In this document: piece by piece, positions 1 through 9,719 of the stretch
Numbering within the stretch: the stretch's first letter is position 1
Layout of the letters: every line of letters begins with the position of its first letter
Assembly (NCBI GenBank): GCA_009859145.1
Contig: VRVR01000004.1
Coordinates: 124,001-188,000, forward strand
Direction: 5' to 3'
DNA from: Andalucia godoyi
Taxonomy: Eukaryota > Discoba > Jakobea > Jakobida > Andaluciidae
DNA: 64,000 nucleotides
The notes under the pieces: model-generated
Told to the model about the DNA's origin: nothing
The model's input: only the letters and a program-made list of their open reading frames with translations
The model's database searches: none
Made by a program: the position numbers and the translations under genes

Positions 1-1036
1 GGTTGTGACCAAGGTTGGCACTCATGCCTCCATAGATGAGCAATTTGTTTTGCTGCACCTTGGTCGACGAGTGTCCGTACCGAGATCCAAACTCTTCAAC
101 AATCTTGGTATCCAGCGGATACGTTTGCCCACTCACATCAATGATAGCGCCATCCTTGAGAATGGAAGCCTGTTTTGCACCCTCTCGATGGTACCCTCCC
201 AATACAATCAATGCTCCTTGAAAGACATTCACTGTCGCAGAACACCTCGAAAAGAACTGAATATCCTCTGCGGCATTATCAAAGAATTTCAACTCGTATG
301 GTCTCCATGAATCCGCACGAATATCAAAGATGAATGCATCTCGGAGCGTTTCAGAGCCGGTGTACCCAAACAAAACCGCAAGTTCGTTGTTGAGATGAAG
401 TGCGCTGTGCCTGGATCTCCCAGTAGGCACACAGGTCGTACGATTCAAGAGAGAGTTCTGGCCTGCATACCGCACCCTGTGCCACTTCACCTCCCGAGGG
501 TCCAGTCGATACATGTCCGACAACATGTGATACCCGTTCCAACCACCAAACATGTACAGACAATCGTTTGCAAACGTCAAAGAATGGCCTGATCGAGGAC
601 CCGGATCTCCTCCGGAGCCGGTGGCAACTTGCGGTCTCATCTGCCGAAACTGTGCAGAATTCATATCATACACATACAAGTCGTCCAACCGAGCAACCTG
701 ATAAGCATCCTTCGACGTGTTGGGAGCAAAGTTACTCCCCCCGTGCAACCACACTTCTGTATCCACCGCTGCAGATGCGTGTCGGTACCGCCCCGGCATC
801 CACGCGACTGACGATGACGAAGCAGCACTGCTGCTAGTACGATTCATCAGCGGCCCTCTGTGATGCGTCCACTTTGTGGAATCCAGATCAAAAGAGTAGA
901 CTTCTTTCAGGCAAACTGCATCTGTGAGAGACCAGCCTCCAAAAAAGAAGGACTTGTTTCCGTGGGCATGAGACGTGTGTCCGAGAATCGACGGCGGCGG
1001 TACTCCGCGTGTAGCGACTATCCGGTTTGCATTCAT
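1..1036 (-). CDS. Kelch-repeat protein, C-terminus beyond the window edge
   Basis: An open minus-strand frame of 345 codons begins at the ATG at 1036 and runs off the left edge. An in-frame TGA lies a few codons upstream of that ATG, which supports the start if there is no upstream exon. The translation is a series of Kelch blades. Each begins near a conserved G-H and contains a gly-gly strand, for example SFFFGGWS, LYMFGGWNGYH, LIVLGGYH and LLIYGGMS, usually closed by a tyrosine/aspartate strand such as DMYRLDP. About six blades are visible, consistent with one beta-propeller. Kelch propellers are protein-interaction modules; no BTB or F-box is visible in the part present, so a specific role cannot be given. 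The gene is divergent from the RCC1-repeat gene across about 1 kb. Confidence 0.8.
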   Translation of the reverse strand, partial: MNANRIVATRGVPPPSILGHTSHAHGNKSFFFGGWSLTDAVCLKEVYSFDLDSTKWTHHRGPLMNRTSSSAASSSSVAWMPGRYRHASAAVDTEVWLHGGSNFAPNTSKDAYQVARLDDLYVYDMNSAQFRQMRPQVATGSGGDPGPRSGHSLTFANDCLYMFGGWNGYHMLSDMYRLDPREVKWHRVRYAGQNSLLNRTTCVPTGRSRHSALHLNNELAVLFGYTGSETLRDAFIFDIRADSWRPYELKFFDNAAEDIQFFSRCSATVNVFQGALIVLGGYHREGAKQASILKDGAIIDVSGQTYPLDTKIVEEFGSRYGHSSTKVQQNKLLIYGGMSANLGHN

Positions 1037-1827
1037 CGCCGAACAAGCAGTTCAACTACAAGATCAACACGAATGAATGCGATTGAATGCTGGATCACTG
1101 AATCAAGCGACGATTACGTGATAAGTTAATGCGCACAAATACTTGCAGAATTACATCCAGCACAATACGCCAACAGCAACAACAACAACAACAACAAAAA
1201 AAAAAAAAAAAAAGAAAACCAACTTCCGAAAATCGTTTTTATCCATGTCAGCAGCCTGCAGATAACGTTTGCAAAAACAAAAAAGGCGCTTTGCCTGCAT
1301 TGATCCATCAACACACATCGACAGAAGATATTTTCCCCTTCTTTTTATTTCCTCCTCAATGAATCTTGGGAGCGAAGAAAGATTGCAAGTGTGAGTTTCC
1401 GTTCTCCTTCCCTTTTTTTCCCCCAACTTTATTCTCCTTACGAACCTATTACAAAACAGAACCGAACAAATAAAAACCAAAAAAGAACGCGAGACAACAA
1501 CAGAGAAATACATTGTTTTCCAACAGACCGAAGAAGAAAGGCTCAAGCTGCCGCGGAGACACGAGGTTGCTCGGAAACAGGCAAAAAGGGTCTGGCTACA
1601 GCGGGAATCACAAACGTCAAGGCATCCCAAAAGAGACCGAAGGGAGAAGAATTTGGGTTCGAATTTGGGAATATCCCGAAGTGGTATTGTCCGCTGAGAA
1701 CTGGAAGCGATTTGATCAACTTTCGTTTTTCCAATCGAGGAGCACTTTCTGAGCGATATCGACTCTGAAAAATCTGTGAAGGGAAAAATTAATTTAACGC
1801 TTCACTGATTTTGTCTTCTTCGTATTT

Positions 1828-1884
<57 letters not shown>

Positions 1885-2032
1885 TCAGTGTGGTGTTTTC
1901 AATTATTGCTATCATTGCTAACGCTTTTTGCCTTCATTATTTTGTCAGCGTGATCAAAGACGAGTTTTGGTCGTAGTTTGAAATCAGAGAATTCCGAAAG
2001 GAAGACAGAAAGAAAACAGAAGAAGAAAAATC
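1037..2032. repeat. Divergent intergenic region with CAA and TTG microsatellites
   Basis: About 1 kb separates the Kelch gene (minus) from the RCC1-repeat gene (plus). It holds a CAA tract running into poly-A at about 1168-1213 and about 18 uninterrupted TTG units at about 1828-1883. The leader just before the ATG at 2033 is A/G-rich, as for other genes here. Short open frames show no recognisable protein features. Confidence 0.7.
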
Positions 2033-3898
2033 ATGTCCCAACGCCGCGCGTCAACATTGTCTTCTGTTTCGCTGTATTCAGAAGGGTTCGAGACGGAAGA
2101 ACGTGTGGAAACCCATATTCTAAGTCCCGTTTTGTACGGATATTCATATTTTAAATGCGCACATCTCGGCATCCAAAAACACAAGCCATCCAAACCAGCG
2201 TGCGCGTTGTCTTCGCTTCATTCCAAAGGAGAAACCGTCTCGAAGGTGTGCGGCGGCGATGGGTTTTGCCTCTTTCTGTGTGAAAGTGGACGCGTGTATG
2301 TGAGCGGAACATTGCCTGGTGCGGATTCAGGCCAGGATTCGGCGTTTCTAAACGGAATGCTGAATCGCGAACCTCGGCCCATTTCGAACTTGCACTCCGA
2401 AGTCGTGTCGGATATTGCGTGTGGCATGTACCACGCATTGTTTCTGTGCAAGTCTGGATCTGTCTATTCTTGTGGGTGTCCAAATCAAGGGCAGTTGGGA
2501 AAGGGACATGAGCTGATCCGCACGATCTCCCGAGTTGCACTCTCTCGATCCATTGAAGTTGCTGCGATCTTTGCGGCATCGCATGCAAGCTGCATTCTCG
2601 GCACCAATGGAAAATGCTACATGTTTGGATGCAACGCCACCTATTCCCTGGGGGTTCAATCTGAAATTCTGTTTGGTGGGATATGCCACTACCCCACAAC
2701 AGCTCGGTTTCCGTCCGATGTCAGGATTGTGTCTGTGAGCATGAGCACGTGTCATACGCTTTTCCTGGCGGAAGACGGGCGTCTCTTTGGCTGCGGAGAG
2801 AATGCGAGCGGGCAGGTGGGATGGGGATCGAACGTCGTGAGAACAATGTATCCTGCTGCAGTTCCAACACCAGAGCCAATCGTAGCAATTCGAGCTGCCT
2901 CATCCTACAGCTTGTGTGTTGGGCAATCGGGACGCCTGTATGGCGCAGGATACATTCGGCCGCTAAGATGCACAAACACGGGGTTCTTGCCGGTGTTGGA
3001 AATTGAGAACGCAAAGTATGTATCTGTAGACGTGGACATGGACCACATCTACACGGTAACGGACTCTGGCCGATGCCTTGTCAACGGATGCCCGGACCCG
3101 CATTTTCAATCCATCCATGCAGTATCCGTATTTGCCTGTGACGGTCCTGTCTACATCTTGTCTGGCATTCCCATGCGCGTAACGTCCGAAAAACACTCCG
3201 TCTTTGATGAGGACCAGCAATCCTTGCTTCGAAGATGCGCACATGTGAACATTCAGTGCCGCGGCGGCGCTGTATCGGTCGCAAGAAGCGCTGCAGTCGT
3301 TTCCTCGCAAGTTGTTCGCGCCATTGTTTGCGAAGAGCTTATTGGACGCCATGCAGATTTGCTTCTTTCACCACCTCCAGCGTCTTGTCCCGAATCACCA
3401 GCCGAGGGCAACGCAAGCTTCGATCAAGTTCACATCGATGGGCTGGTGGATGAGGGTCTAATGGTGGATGTGTGTCTGTCTCTGTCGGAGTTTTCTCTGG
3501 AAGCTGTCGGGCTGCTTGTGGCCGAGTGGGAAGGCCGGCTGAATCGTGTTGATGAGCTCGTGAAGGACGGGTCGTGGTGGAGAAGCAAGGTGCAGTATGT
3601 CGAGTCTGGACGCAGTCAGCCCCTTCGATTGGACCACGGTACCGTCGTCGAGGTTCTGATGCTTGCCGACCAACTTGGCGTGCAGTCTCTAAAGGATCGG
3701 TGCGCGGAAGTGATTGCCAGCGTTGCCTTGTCCGAAAGAATCGTCGATCAAGTTCATATTGCGCAGATTGAAGAGATCGGGAAGAGATTTGATGTTCCAC
3801 AGCTTATCAAACTATGCAGCCAAATCCGAAGGGGAGCGTTTTCCGATCTCAAAATTACGAAACGATCAAGGCTTGCATCGCTGCTGTGCTTTACGTAG
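2033..3898 (+). CDS. RCC1-repeat protein with degenerate BTB/BACK-like C-terminus
   Basis: The 621-residue protein has RCC1-type blades over about residues 60-420, visible as CGMYHALFLCKSGSVYSCG, THTLFL-type strands, EDGRLFGCGENASGQVGWG and SSYSLCVGQSGRLYGAG. The C-terminal third (about 440-600) contains DHGTVVEVLMLADQLGVQS, which resembles the end of a BTB fold (Leu-Leu-x-x-Ala-Asp-x-Leu). RCC1-BTB proteins are typical of several eukaryotic groups and often act as adaptors for cullin-3 ligases; that role is inferred from the family. The blades are irregular, so the number of complete repeats is uncertain. The start is the first ATG after an A-rich leader. The 3' flank (3899-4310) is T-rich with no further gene. 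Confidence 0.75.
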   Translation: MSQRRASTLSSVSLYSEGFETEERVETHILSPVLYGYSYFKCAHLGIQKHKPSKPACALSSLHSKGETVSKVCGGDGFCLFLCESGRVYVSGTLPGADSGQDSAFLNGMLNREPRPISNLHSEVVSDIACGMYHALFLCKSGSVYSCGCPNQGQLGKGHELIRTISRVALSRSIEVAAIFAASHASCILGTNGKCYMFGCNATYSLGVQSEILFGGICHYPTTARFPSDVRIVSVSMSTCHTLFLAEDGRLFGCGENASGQVGWGSNVVRTMYPAAVPTPEPIVAIRAASSYSLCVGQSGRLYGAGYIRPLRCTNTGFLPVLEIENAKYVSVDVDMDHIYTVTDSGRCLVNGCPDPHFQSIHAVSVFACDGPVYILSGIPMRVTSEKHSVFDEDQQSLLRRCAHVNIQCRGGAVSVARSAAVVSSQVVRAIVCEELIGRHADLLLSPPPASCPESPAEGNASFDQVHIDGLVDEGLMVDVCLSLSEFSLEAVGLLVAEWEGRLNRVDELVKDGSWWRSKVQYVESGRSQPLRLDHGTVVEVLMLADQLGVQSLKDRCAEVIASVALSERIVDQVHIAQIEEIGKRFDVPQLIKLCSQIRRGAFSDLKITKRSRLASLLCFT

Positions 3899-4319
3899 TC
3901 ACCATATTTCTTTTCTTATTTTTCCTTGTTTTCCTTATTTTCTCTTCTTGCATTTTTGTATTCTATTGTTTCTTCAGCTTTGCAATGTCCATATTTTCTT
4001 CTCGCCGCTGTTCTCGCGGTATTTTATTTGGCACAAGATGCGCGACTGCCTTCTTGTTTCCCTTCCCTTCCTCCTTTCCTGTAAAAATAATATTAAGTTG
4101 TTACCGCTTGGTTAAACACTGATCAACAATAATAACGAGTTTCAAAACTGCGCATGGAAACCGGGGGGGGTCTAATTGCAGTCTCAAAATTGCCAACTGG
4201 AGACGTTATGGCGAAGCTGCTCCCTTTTTCATGAAAATGGTTCAGCGCTTCCCATAACAAGTATGTTGTTGGGTGTTTTCAGTCCCACGCAAACACCTCC
4301 CTCTTATTACGAGGAGGAT

Positions 4320-5885
4320 GAAAAGGGGCTTGGGTGTTGGCAGACTCCAATGGAGTCTCCAATACACTCCACACCCAAGATCGCAACGTTTCTCGCACCA
4401 TGCTGGTCACGAGGTTGCGAATACGTGCATCCCGCGTGGGGACACTGTGACGTCTTCACTCTGTTTCTGGCACATCTTCTGGGTGTTCATTGGCGGGAGC
4501 AGGATATGATCCGCATTCTGGCACACCGCCTTGGCAATGTGTACATGTCCATCATGTTGCATGTTCTGAATGCGGTGCGAAATGTTGCGCATCTTACGCC
4601 GGGCATTCCGTCTTGCCGTTTTTCGACATGCGAGTCGTCTCGGTGGCGCGTTTCGATTGCAATTTCTGATAGCGTTTCTGGGGTTTGATCAGCGTCCAGG
4701 CTCGCCTCGGAGAACCCATATTCCTTGTAATTCCCACAGCCATCATAAACAGTCTGGAAGACACGGCCTCCGCCATCGCAGCTGTTCATGACAACCATGT
4801 CTCCGGTTTTCGCCTTGGGTGGTGCCATGGATCGCGCGACTGGGACAATCGGAAAAGCATCGTCCTTGGACATAGGAAATGGAACACGTGCGCAGGCCAT
4901 TGAAAACCGAGCCGTTACTGCCACCTTGGGGTTTCTCACGCTCCATCTCACGTAGCCGTCGAATTTCACGATCCGCCTTCCTTCCTCATTTCCACAATTT
5001 GATGGTGCTTCCGGGAATGAAAGTGGACCAGAAAGCAGCACCTTCCTCGACCGACAATTGGACGGGAGGTTTTCCACCATTCTTGGGAACCTTGAAGCTG
5101 CGATGATCGGAATGCTTGTCTCGCGGTTTCACGACGAAGCATTTCGGACAACGTCTCGTGTTCTTCGTCAGCCTGGAGTCGGGGTTCGGAAAAACATGTC
5201 GATCCATCTTTCGGGATCTTGCGGGGACATTGCGTTTCTGGTAAAGGAAGACGCAGTTGTTATACGCATCGTCCCAGAGATCGAACATCTGATGAAGTTT
5301 CAACTTCTGTTCTTCGGTGGGTCCGCAGGCGAATCTTGAATGCGCACATAGCCAAACCGGGAGGTAGCTTCTTCTCGTCATCCCGCTCACATGCCTCCGA
5401 TTTGGGGTTCGACTTAGACGCCTGAGGCTTCCCCCGGAGGCTCGTCTTCTGTTTTCCACGGAAACGGTTCTTCTCGTGGATTTTCTGTGTCTTGGGTTTT
5501 GGGACTTTGCTGAAGCAGCCGCGGGTTTAGGTTTCGTCTTCGCCTCGGGCTTCTTTTTTGGGAGCGGGTTTCTTTTGTCTCCCTAGGAACAATCTTAAGT
5601 TTCGCCAAGTTGGCTTGGATCGTGGCAGGATCGAACAAACGCACCGTCGGCAGACTTCCCGGGGTCGAGTTGATTGTGCGCACGCTGACCTAGCTGTGTT
5701 CCAGCTTTCCGGAACGAACGACTGGGTGGTCATGTCCCGCAGGCATCTGCTGCGCAAGCAACCTTTTGCGCTCAATGTCTACCCAAGGCACCGTTCGAGC
5801 GACGTCGGAAGGAGGGTCTGGGAGTCTTCCTAAGGCGCTTCTTGTCGGGTTTGCGACCTCCTGGAAGGTTGCGTTTCCGAGTCAT
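4320..5885 (-). pseudogene. Decayed Fanzor (eukaryotic TnpB-like RNA-guided nuclease) gene
   Basis: Pieces of a TnpB/Fanzor protein lie in order on the minus strand but in different frames. A basic N-terminus starts at the ATG at 5885 (MTRKRN, then Lys/Arg-rich). Next comes LFDPATIQANLAKLKIVP near 5600-5660, then a helix-turn-helix segment, TEEQKLKLHQMF and DDAYNNCVFLYQK, at about 5230-5320. A segment KHSDHRSFKVP follows near 5110. The RuvC-I region DGGGRVFQTVYDG lies near 4775, with the putative catalytic Asp kept. The segment AKAVCQNADHILLPPMNTQ near 4480-4545 matches the TnpB H-x-x-x-A stretch. Internal stops and several frameshifts break the gene, and no zinc ribbon was found at the 3' end. 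Fanzors are eukaryotic homologues of IS200/605-associated TnpB. This copy is distinct in sequence from the 6.0 kb family. Confidence 0.65.
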
Positions 5886-6027
5886 TCTTCTGCTGTTTTC
5901 TTGCTGTTGAGAAAAACGAGGATTGTGTGTTGGGATTTCGGGAAAGATGGAAAACGAAAATCGTGGAAATGCGTATGTTTTACGTCGTGATCAATATTGA
6001 CCAATATCTTTGCTCACTGTGCAGCAC

Positions 6028-6563
6028 CGTTGAATAATAACACGACATTGTCATGCATACGGAAGGAAGCATCCATAAACAGACACGGTCAATACTGGCC
6101 GACACCAGCACGTTTGTTTCACAGGCATTCGTGCTTACGCGTAGCCATCTATTCTATCATTCGTTATTTGGTTTTTTGGTTCCACTCTTTTACTCAAATA
6201 TAGGCGTGAGTGCGCTGGATGACGCATTCGCCTACGCCGCTCGATACAGGGCCTCCTAGGTCCCGCAGACCTACAAAGAGACCACGTGTCACTACGCCTG
6301 CCGCCTCTTCCTCTCGTATCTCCAGGTGCATCAATCGCTGCAACTGAGGACACGAAAAGCGCCTGCTGCTAGGGCCGTCAGAATCAAAAAATGCACTGAG
6401 AAAGTGGCTCACCGATGGATCGAGATTGGGAACAGTGCGCGGAACATCTATCTGAAGAGCGCAGTGAGGCGTGTTGGGGGCCGATCCCCTTCCAGGCAAC
6501 GGGATGCAAGATTGAATATGCATACCTACGAATAGATATGCATGTTCAGTGTATAATGTAGGC
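6028..6563 (+). mobile_element. Fanzor-derived short element, copy A (internally deleted)
   Basis: This copy shares its 5' end (ccgttgaataataacac), subterminal palindromes and 3' end (gtgtataatgtaggcg) with copies near 26.5, 30.5 and 55.5 kb. An ATG at 6219 begins a Fanzor N-terminus rich in Arg/Pro (PRSRRPTKRPRV, a likely nuclear localisation signal). Coding traces then jump, through a junction in gctcaccgat, straight to the RuvC-III end (GATTGGGAAC, RNIYLK in the +1 frame). The nuclease core and zinc ribbon are missing. The same junction occurs in the 55.5 kb copy. The element lies between the decayed Fanzor at 4.3-5.9 kb and the ATG1-type kinase gene. Confidence 0.7.
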
Positions 6564-6758
6564 GCCAGACAAAGAAGCCGCTGTAGTGAGGGGTGTCTTT
6601 TTCAATTGAAGGTCGAATCCTCTTTCTCACTCATTTTCTTCTGGGTGAATTTTTGGGATCGTTTTTTGTTTGTTGCATAGTATCGAATATCTGTTTGTAT
6701 TTTGTTTGTACGCTTTTGTTTTTGGGCACTTTTTTTAAAACATAAATTATCAAGGATC

Positions 6759-8444
6759 ATGTCTTCCGGCGGCTCAACCAGCAAGGAAGTTAAGGATCTT
6801 GGGCCTTATCTCGTGTCTCGAAACAGGCTTGGCTTCGGTTCTTATGCTACAGTCTTTGAGGGTTTTGAAAAGCTCACGAATCGAAAAGTTGCCGTCAAGT
6901 CGATTAACCGAGATCGGTTGAATCGCAAGTTGATCGAGAATCTCGAGCTTGAAATATCAATTCTGCAGATCCTTGACCATCCAAACGTAGTGAAGCTGTA
7001 CCATGTACATCGATCGGTTCGTCACATTTATCTGGTTTTGGAGTTTTGCGAAGGTGGCGATTTGGCCAAACTCGTCAAGAAAACAGGACCGCTTTCGGAG
7101 CCAATTGTGAATCGGTTTACCAGAGACATTGCACAGGCATTGGTGCTTCTGAGGTCAAGAGATCTTGTTCACCGCGACTTGAAGCCACATAATCTGCTGT
7201 TGACCTCCAGCGACCTTGCGGCTGCGCGGATTAAGTTGACGGACTTTGGGTTTGCACGATACATGGTTCCCTCATCACTTGCGGAGACTGTTTGTGGATC
7301 GCCTTTGTATATGGCACCCGAGATTTTGAGCATGAAAAAGTACGATGCGAGAGCGGACTTGTGGTCTGTTGGAACAATTCTGTATGAGCTGGCCTACGGA
7401 AAGCCACCATTTTCAGGAATGAACCACTTGGACTTGCTCAAAAACATCGAAAGTACGTCTGTGTCGTTTCCCTCCAGTGTCTCGATTTCCGATTCGCTGA
7501 AAAATCTGTTGACCGCGCTATTGCAGCGCGATCCCGAGCGTCGGCTGTCGTTTGATCAGTTTTTTCACCACCCGTTTGTGCAATTGGACTTGGAATCGGC
7601 AACGAATCTAGCAAAGTCATGTTTTTATGGAGGAATGATTCCACAAGACGTCAAAGCAGTTCCTCTCAGTCCAGCACCTTCGGTCGCCTCTCCAATTTCA
7701 AATGGCCTTGGGGCGCCACAACCACCGTTTTCAGTTGCTGCTCAACAACAACAGCAACAGCAGCAGGTTCCCACGGGTGGGAAAGGCGAAATGAGACATC
7801 CTTTGAATGATCGAGGAGCTGAAAGGAATGAAAGAATGGATTCCCAAGGCACCTTCGATTCTCCGGTGAGTAATATTGCGAAGAACTCGGCTGCCGCTCC
7901 TACGTCGCGAAACCCAGTTTCGTCTCGGATCATCAGGTACGAAGATTGCGAGCTGATGTTTCGTGCTGTTGGAGTGCTCTGCGATTGGCTCCGGTCACGT
8001 AGAAAGGATGCATCGATTGATCCCGCCAATGTGGTGGTAGTAGCCATGAATATCGCTGTACAAGTCGGGTCTGAGCTGAAAAAGCTGTCTGTTACGGAAA
8101 AGGAATCCTCGGCTGGCGGATTGCAGCTTATGTCAAAAAATCTGAGATCGTATGTGTCGGATCTGAATGGACGATTTGCGGATTTTGTCATGGCGAGTGA
8201 AGATCCGGATGCTTCGGTGGTCGTCGAAGCGACGCTGTATCTCTGTGCTCTCGACTTTGGATCGCGCGCAACCGTGGAAGAGAAGATGGACAACGGCAAG
8301 GAGGCTCGTAACCGATACGTGGCAGCCAAGATTCTGCTTGAATATCTGGAAAAGTACAGAGAAGGCGTGTCGGACACTGATCGCCAAGACTTGCGTTCGT
8401 TGCAACGGTTTATTGATTTCCGCATCGAGTCCTGCAAACAGTAA
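6759..8444 (+). CDS. ATG1/ULK-family serine/threonine protein kinase
   Basis: The 561-residue protein has an N-terminal kinase domain (about residues 16-275). It shows the glycine loop GFGSYATVF, catalytic Lys47 in VAVK, HRD at 138-140, DFG at 162-164 and APE at 186-188. GSPLYMAPEIL and DFGFARYM are characteristic of the ATG1/ULK group, the initiating kinases of autophagy. A poly-Gln run and low-complexity linker follow, then a helical C-terminus (about 420-560) that could be the tandem MIT-like domain which binds ATG13. The upstream in-frame TTG at 6702 would add 19 hydrophobic residues, so the ATG at 6759 was chosen. At 561 residues it is closer in size to ULK3 than to ULK1. The gene has no intron. 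Confidence 0.85.
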   Translation: MSSGGSTSKEVKDLGPYLVSRNRLGFGSYATVFEGFEKLTNRKVAVKSINRDRLNRKLIENLELEISILQILDHPNVVKLYHVHRSVRHIYLVLEFCEGGDLAKLVKKTGPLSEPIVNRFTRDIAQALVLLRSRDLVHRDLKPHNLLLTSSDLAAARIKLTDFGFARYMVPSSLAETVCGSPLYMAPEILSMKKYDARADLWSVGTILYELAYGKPPFSGMNHLDLLKNIESTSVSFPSSVSISDSLKNLLTALLQRDPERRLSFDQFFHHPFVQLDLESATNLAKSCFYGGMIPQDVKAVPLSPAPSVASPISNGLGAPQPPFSVAAQQQQQQQQVPTGGKGEMRHPLNDRGAERNERMDSQGTFDSPVSNIAKNSAAAPTSRNPVSSRIIRYEDCELMFRAVGVLCDWLRSRRKDASIDPANVVVVAMNIAVQVGSELKKLSVTEKESSAGGLQLMSKNLRSYVSDLNGRFADFVMASEDPDASVVVEATLYLCALDFGSRATVEEKMDNGKEARNRYVAAKILLEYLEKYREGVSDTDRQDLRSLQRFIDFRIESCKQ

Positions 8445-8639
8445 CTGGCTCACCTGTTCTCGTCCGTGTACCGGGGAGAGAGGGGGAGTTATTATATGAC
8501 ACCTGTACAGAACACGGAGTACCCACTTGTGGGATACGTAAAGTAAGAAACAGACTTGTGTGCGAAGCTGCTTTATATTTATTGCTCTATTTTTAATCAT
8601 GCACACGCCTGCAACACACTGCGTCAAAACGAATTAGCT

Positions 8640-8826
8640 TCACTTGGAGCTGTTGCAAAATGCTGCACGACAATCGATCCTGCGAACATCAATCGTCTTG
8701 GGGGAAGGCCCGGCGTTTTTTAATCAATTTTAACTGGATAAGGGGAAAAACCTGCTTCGCTAGGGTTCCAGCGTCCTTGTCACGACGATGAAACGAAATA
8801 AGAAAAAACACGATAACAACAGTTCA
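8640..8826 (-). repeat. Dispersed repeat, copy 1
   Basis: Read on the minus strand, this stretch begins with tgaactgttgttatcgtg, continues with a T-rich block, ttcatcgtcgtgacaagg, and ends with the gacgattgatgttcgcagg and gatcgattgtcgtgcag blocks. The same ordered blocks recur at 9450-9605 (minus), and in part at 17775-17900 (plus). It sits at the 3' end of the acireductone dioxygenase gene and just overlaps its stop. No coding frame or transposase is visible. It may be a SINE- or MITE-like fragment or a local duplication. Confidence 0.5.
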
Positions 8827-9273
8827 CAATTCTTGCACACGGTTTATGGCTTGCCACTTTGGCTGGTTTTGGAACAAGCGCATCGCTTGAATGAATTTCG
8901 TATCTGTTAGGGTAAAACGATGGTATATTTCTCTTGGCAAAACCAGCAAGTCGTTCTTTTCGACAAGAATGCGAACCCACTCGTCGTTTGCATTGCGGAC
9001 ATCAAAGATTCCATGTCCGTCCAGCACGAATCGGACTTCTTCATCCGTATGCTTGTGCTCCGTAAAGAAGACTTTAAGCTTGTCTTCGAGACACTCAGTA
9101 TCTGGCGTCAAGCGAATCACATCGAATTCTGCATACTTGCGCCGAGCTCGGAACTCGTCTATCTCCCTTTGATAGTCGTTTGCATCGATGGTGTAGTATT
9201 CCACTCCAATTGCTGCCAACTCCTCAACAGAAACTGCCTTTTGGTCGTTCGACTCCAACAAGAATGCCTTCAT
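8824..9273 (-). CDS. Acireductone dioxygenase (methionine salvage)
   Basis: The 149-residue cupin matches the ARD family along its length. The metal ligands are visible as His73, His75 and Glu79 in EHKHTDEEVRFVLDG and His118 in PREIYHRF. The GIFDVR and KAMRLF-type strands (here IQAMRLF) are also present. ARD oxidises the acireductone intermediate of the methionine salvage cycle; with Fe it yields the keto acid that is transaminated to methionine. The ATG at 9273 was chosen because the family starts here and the upstream extension is not conserved-looking. The C-terminus is about 15-20 residues shorter than in animals. Related repeats lie on both sides of the gene. Confidence 0.88.
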   Translation of the reverse strand: MKAFLLESNDQKAVSVEELAAIGVEYYTIDANDYQREIDEFRARRKYAEFDVIRLTPDTECLEDKLKVFFTEHKHTDEEVRFVLDGHGIFDVRNANDEWVRILVEKNDLLVLPREIYHRFTLTDTKFIQAMRLFQNQPKWQAINRVQEL

Positions 9274-9449
9274 TTTTGCTTTATTTCGATTGTTGCTTGT
9301 CCCTTCCTTCGTAATTCCATCACAACTGAAGAACGAAATTATGAAATATACTAATGATAACAAATTGACAAAATGACAGGACGTTTCGGAAACGAGATTT
9401 GGAGTTCTGCCGGACATTTGATTGCTGCCCACCAGCAACATACTGCATT

Positions 9450-9605
9450 GATGCGAATTGGTTCTAATTGGATCTATTGCAATGCAGCATGACAGTCGAT
9501 CCTCCGAACAACAATCGTCTTTGATTGGGAGGGAAAGAAAACGGTTCGTCAGGGGGATTTCAATTAAAACGAAATAAAATGCAATAAGAACAGTTCAAAA
9601 AGCTG
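9450..9605 (-). repeat. Dispersed repeat, copy 2
   Basis: This is related to copy 1 at 8640-8826 in the same orientation. Read on the minus strand it has tgaactgttcttattgca, a T-rich block with ttcgttttaa, gacgattgttgttcggagg, atcgactgtcatgctgca and ccaattagaaccaatt. The last block also ends the copy near 17.9 kb. It lies between the acireductone dioxygenase gene and the ankyrin-TPR gene. Confidence 0.5.
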
Positions 9606-9719
9606 TCAACGGTTGAAGAATGCCCGACCAATCCGGAAAGATGTGTGTGATAAAGATGGGGGAATGCACAAGATAGACATCGATGGAGAACTGACTTTTG
9701 TAGGCGATCTTGTAGCGGA

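Noticed and set aside
1391-1768. 125-codon ORF in the Kelch-RCC1 gap
   Set aside because: Low-complexity composition, several overlapping ORFs of equal quality, no motif and no good leader.
4140-4320. tRNA or other RNA gene near the G-rich stretch at 4162
   Set aside because: No cloverleaf or Pol III box pattern could be made; more generally, no tRNA or rRNA gene was recognised by eye in this window.
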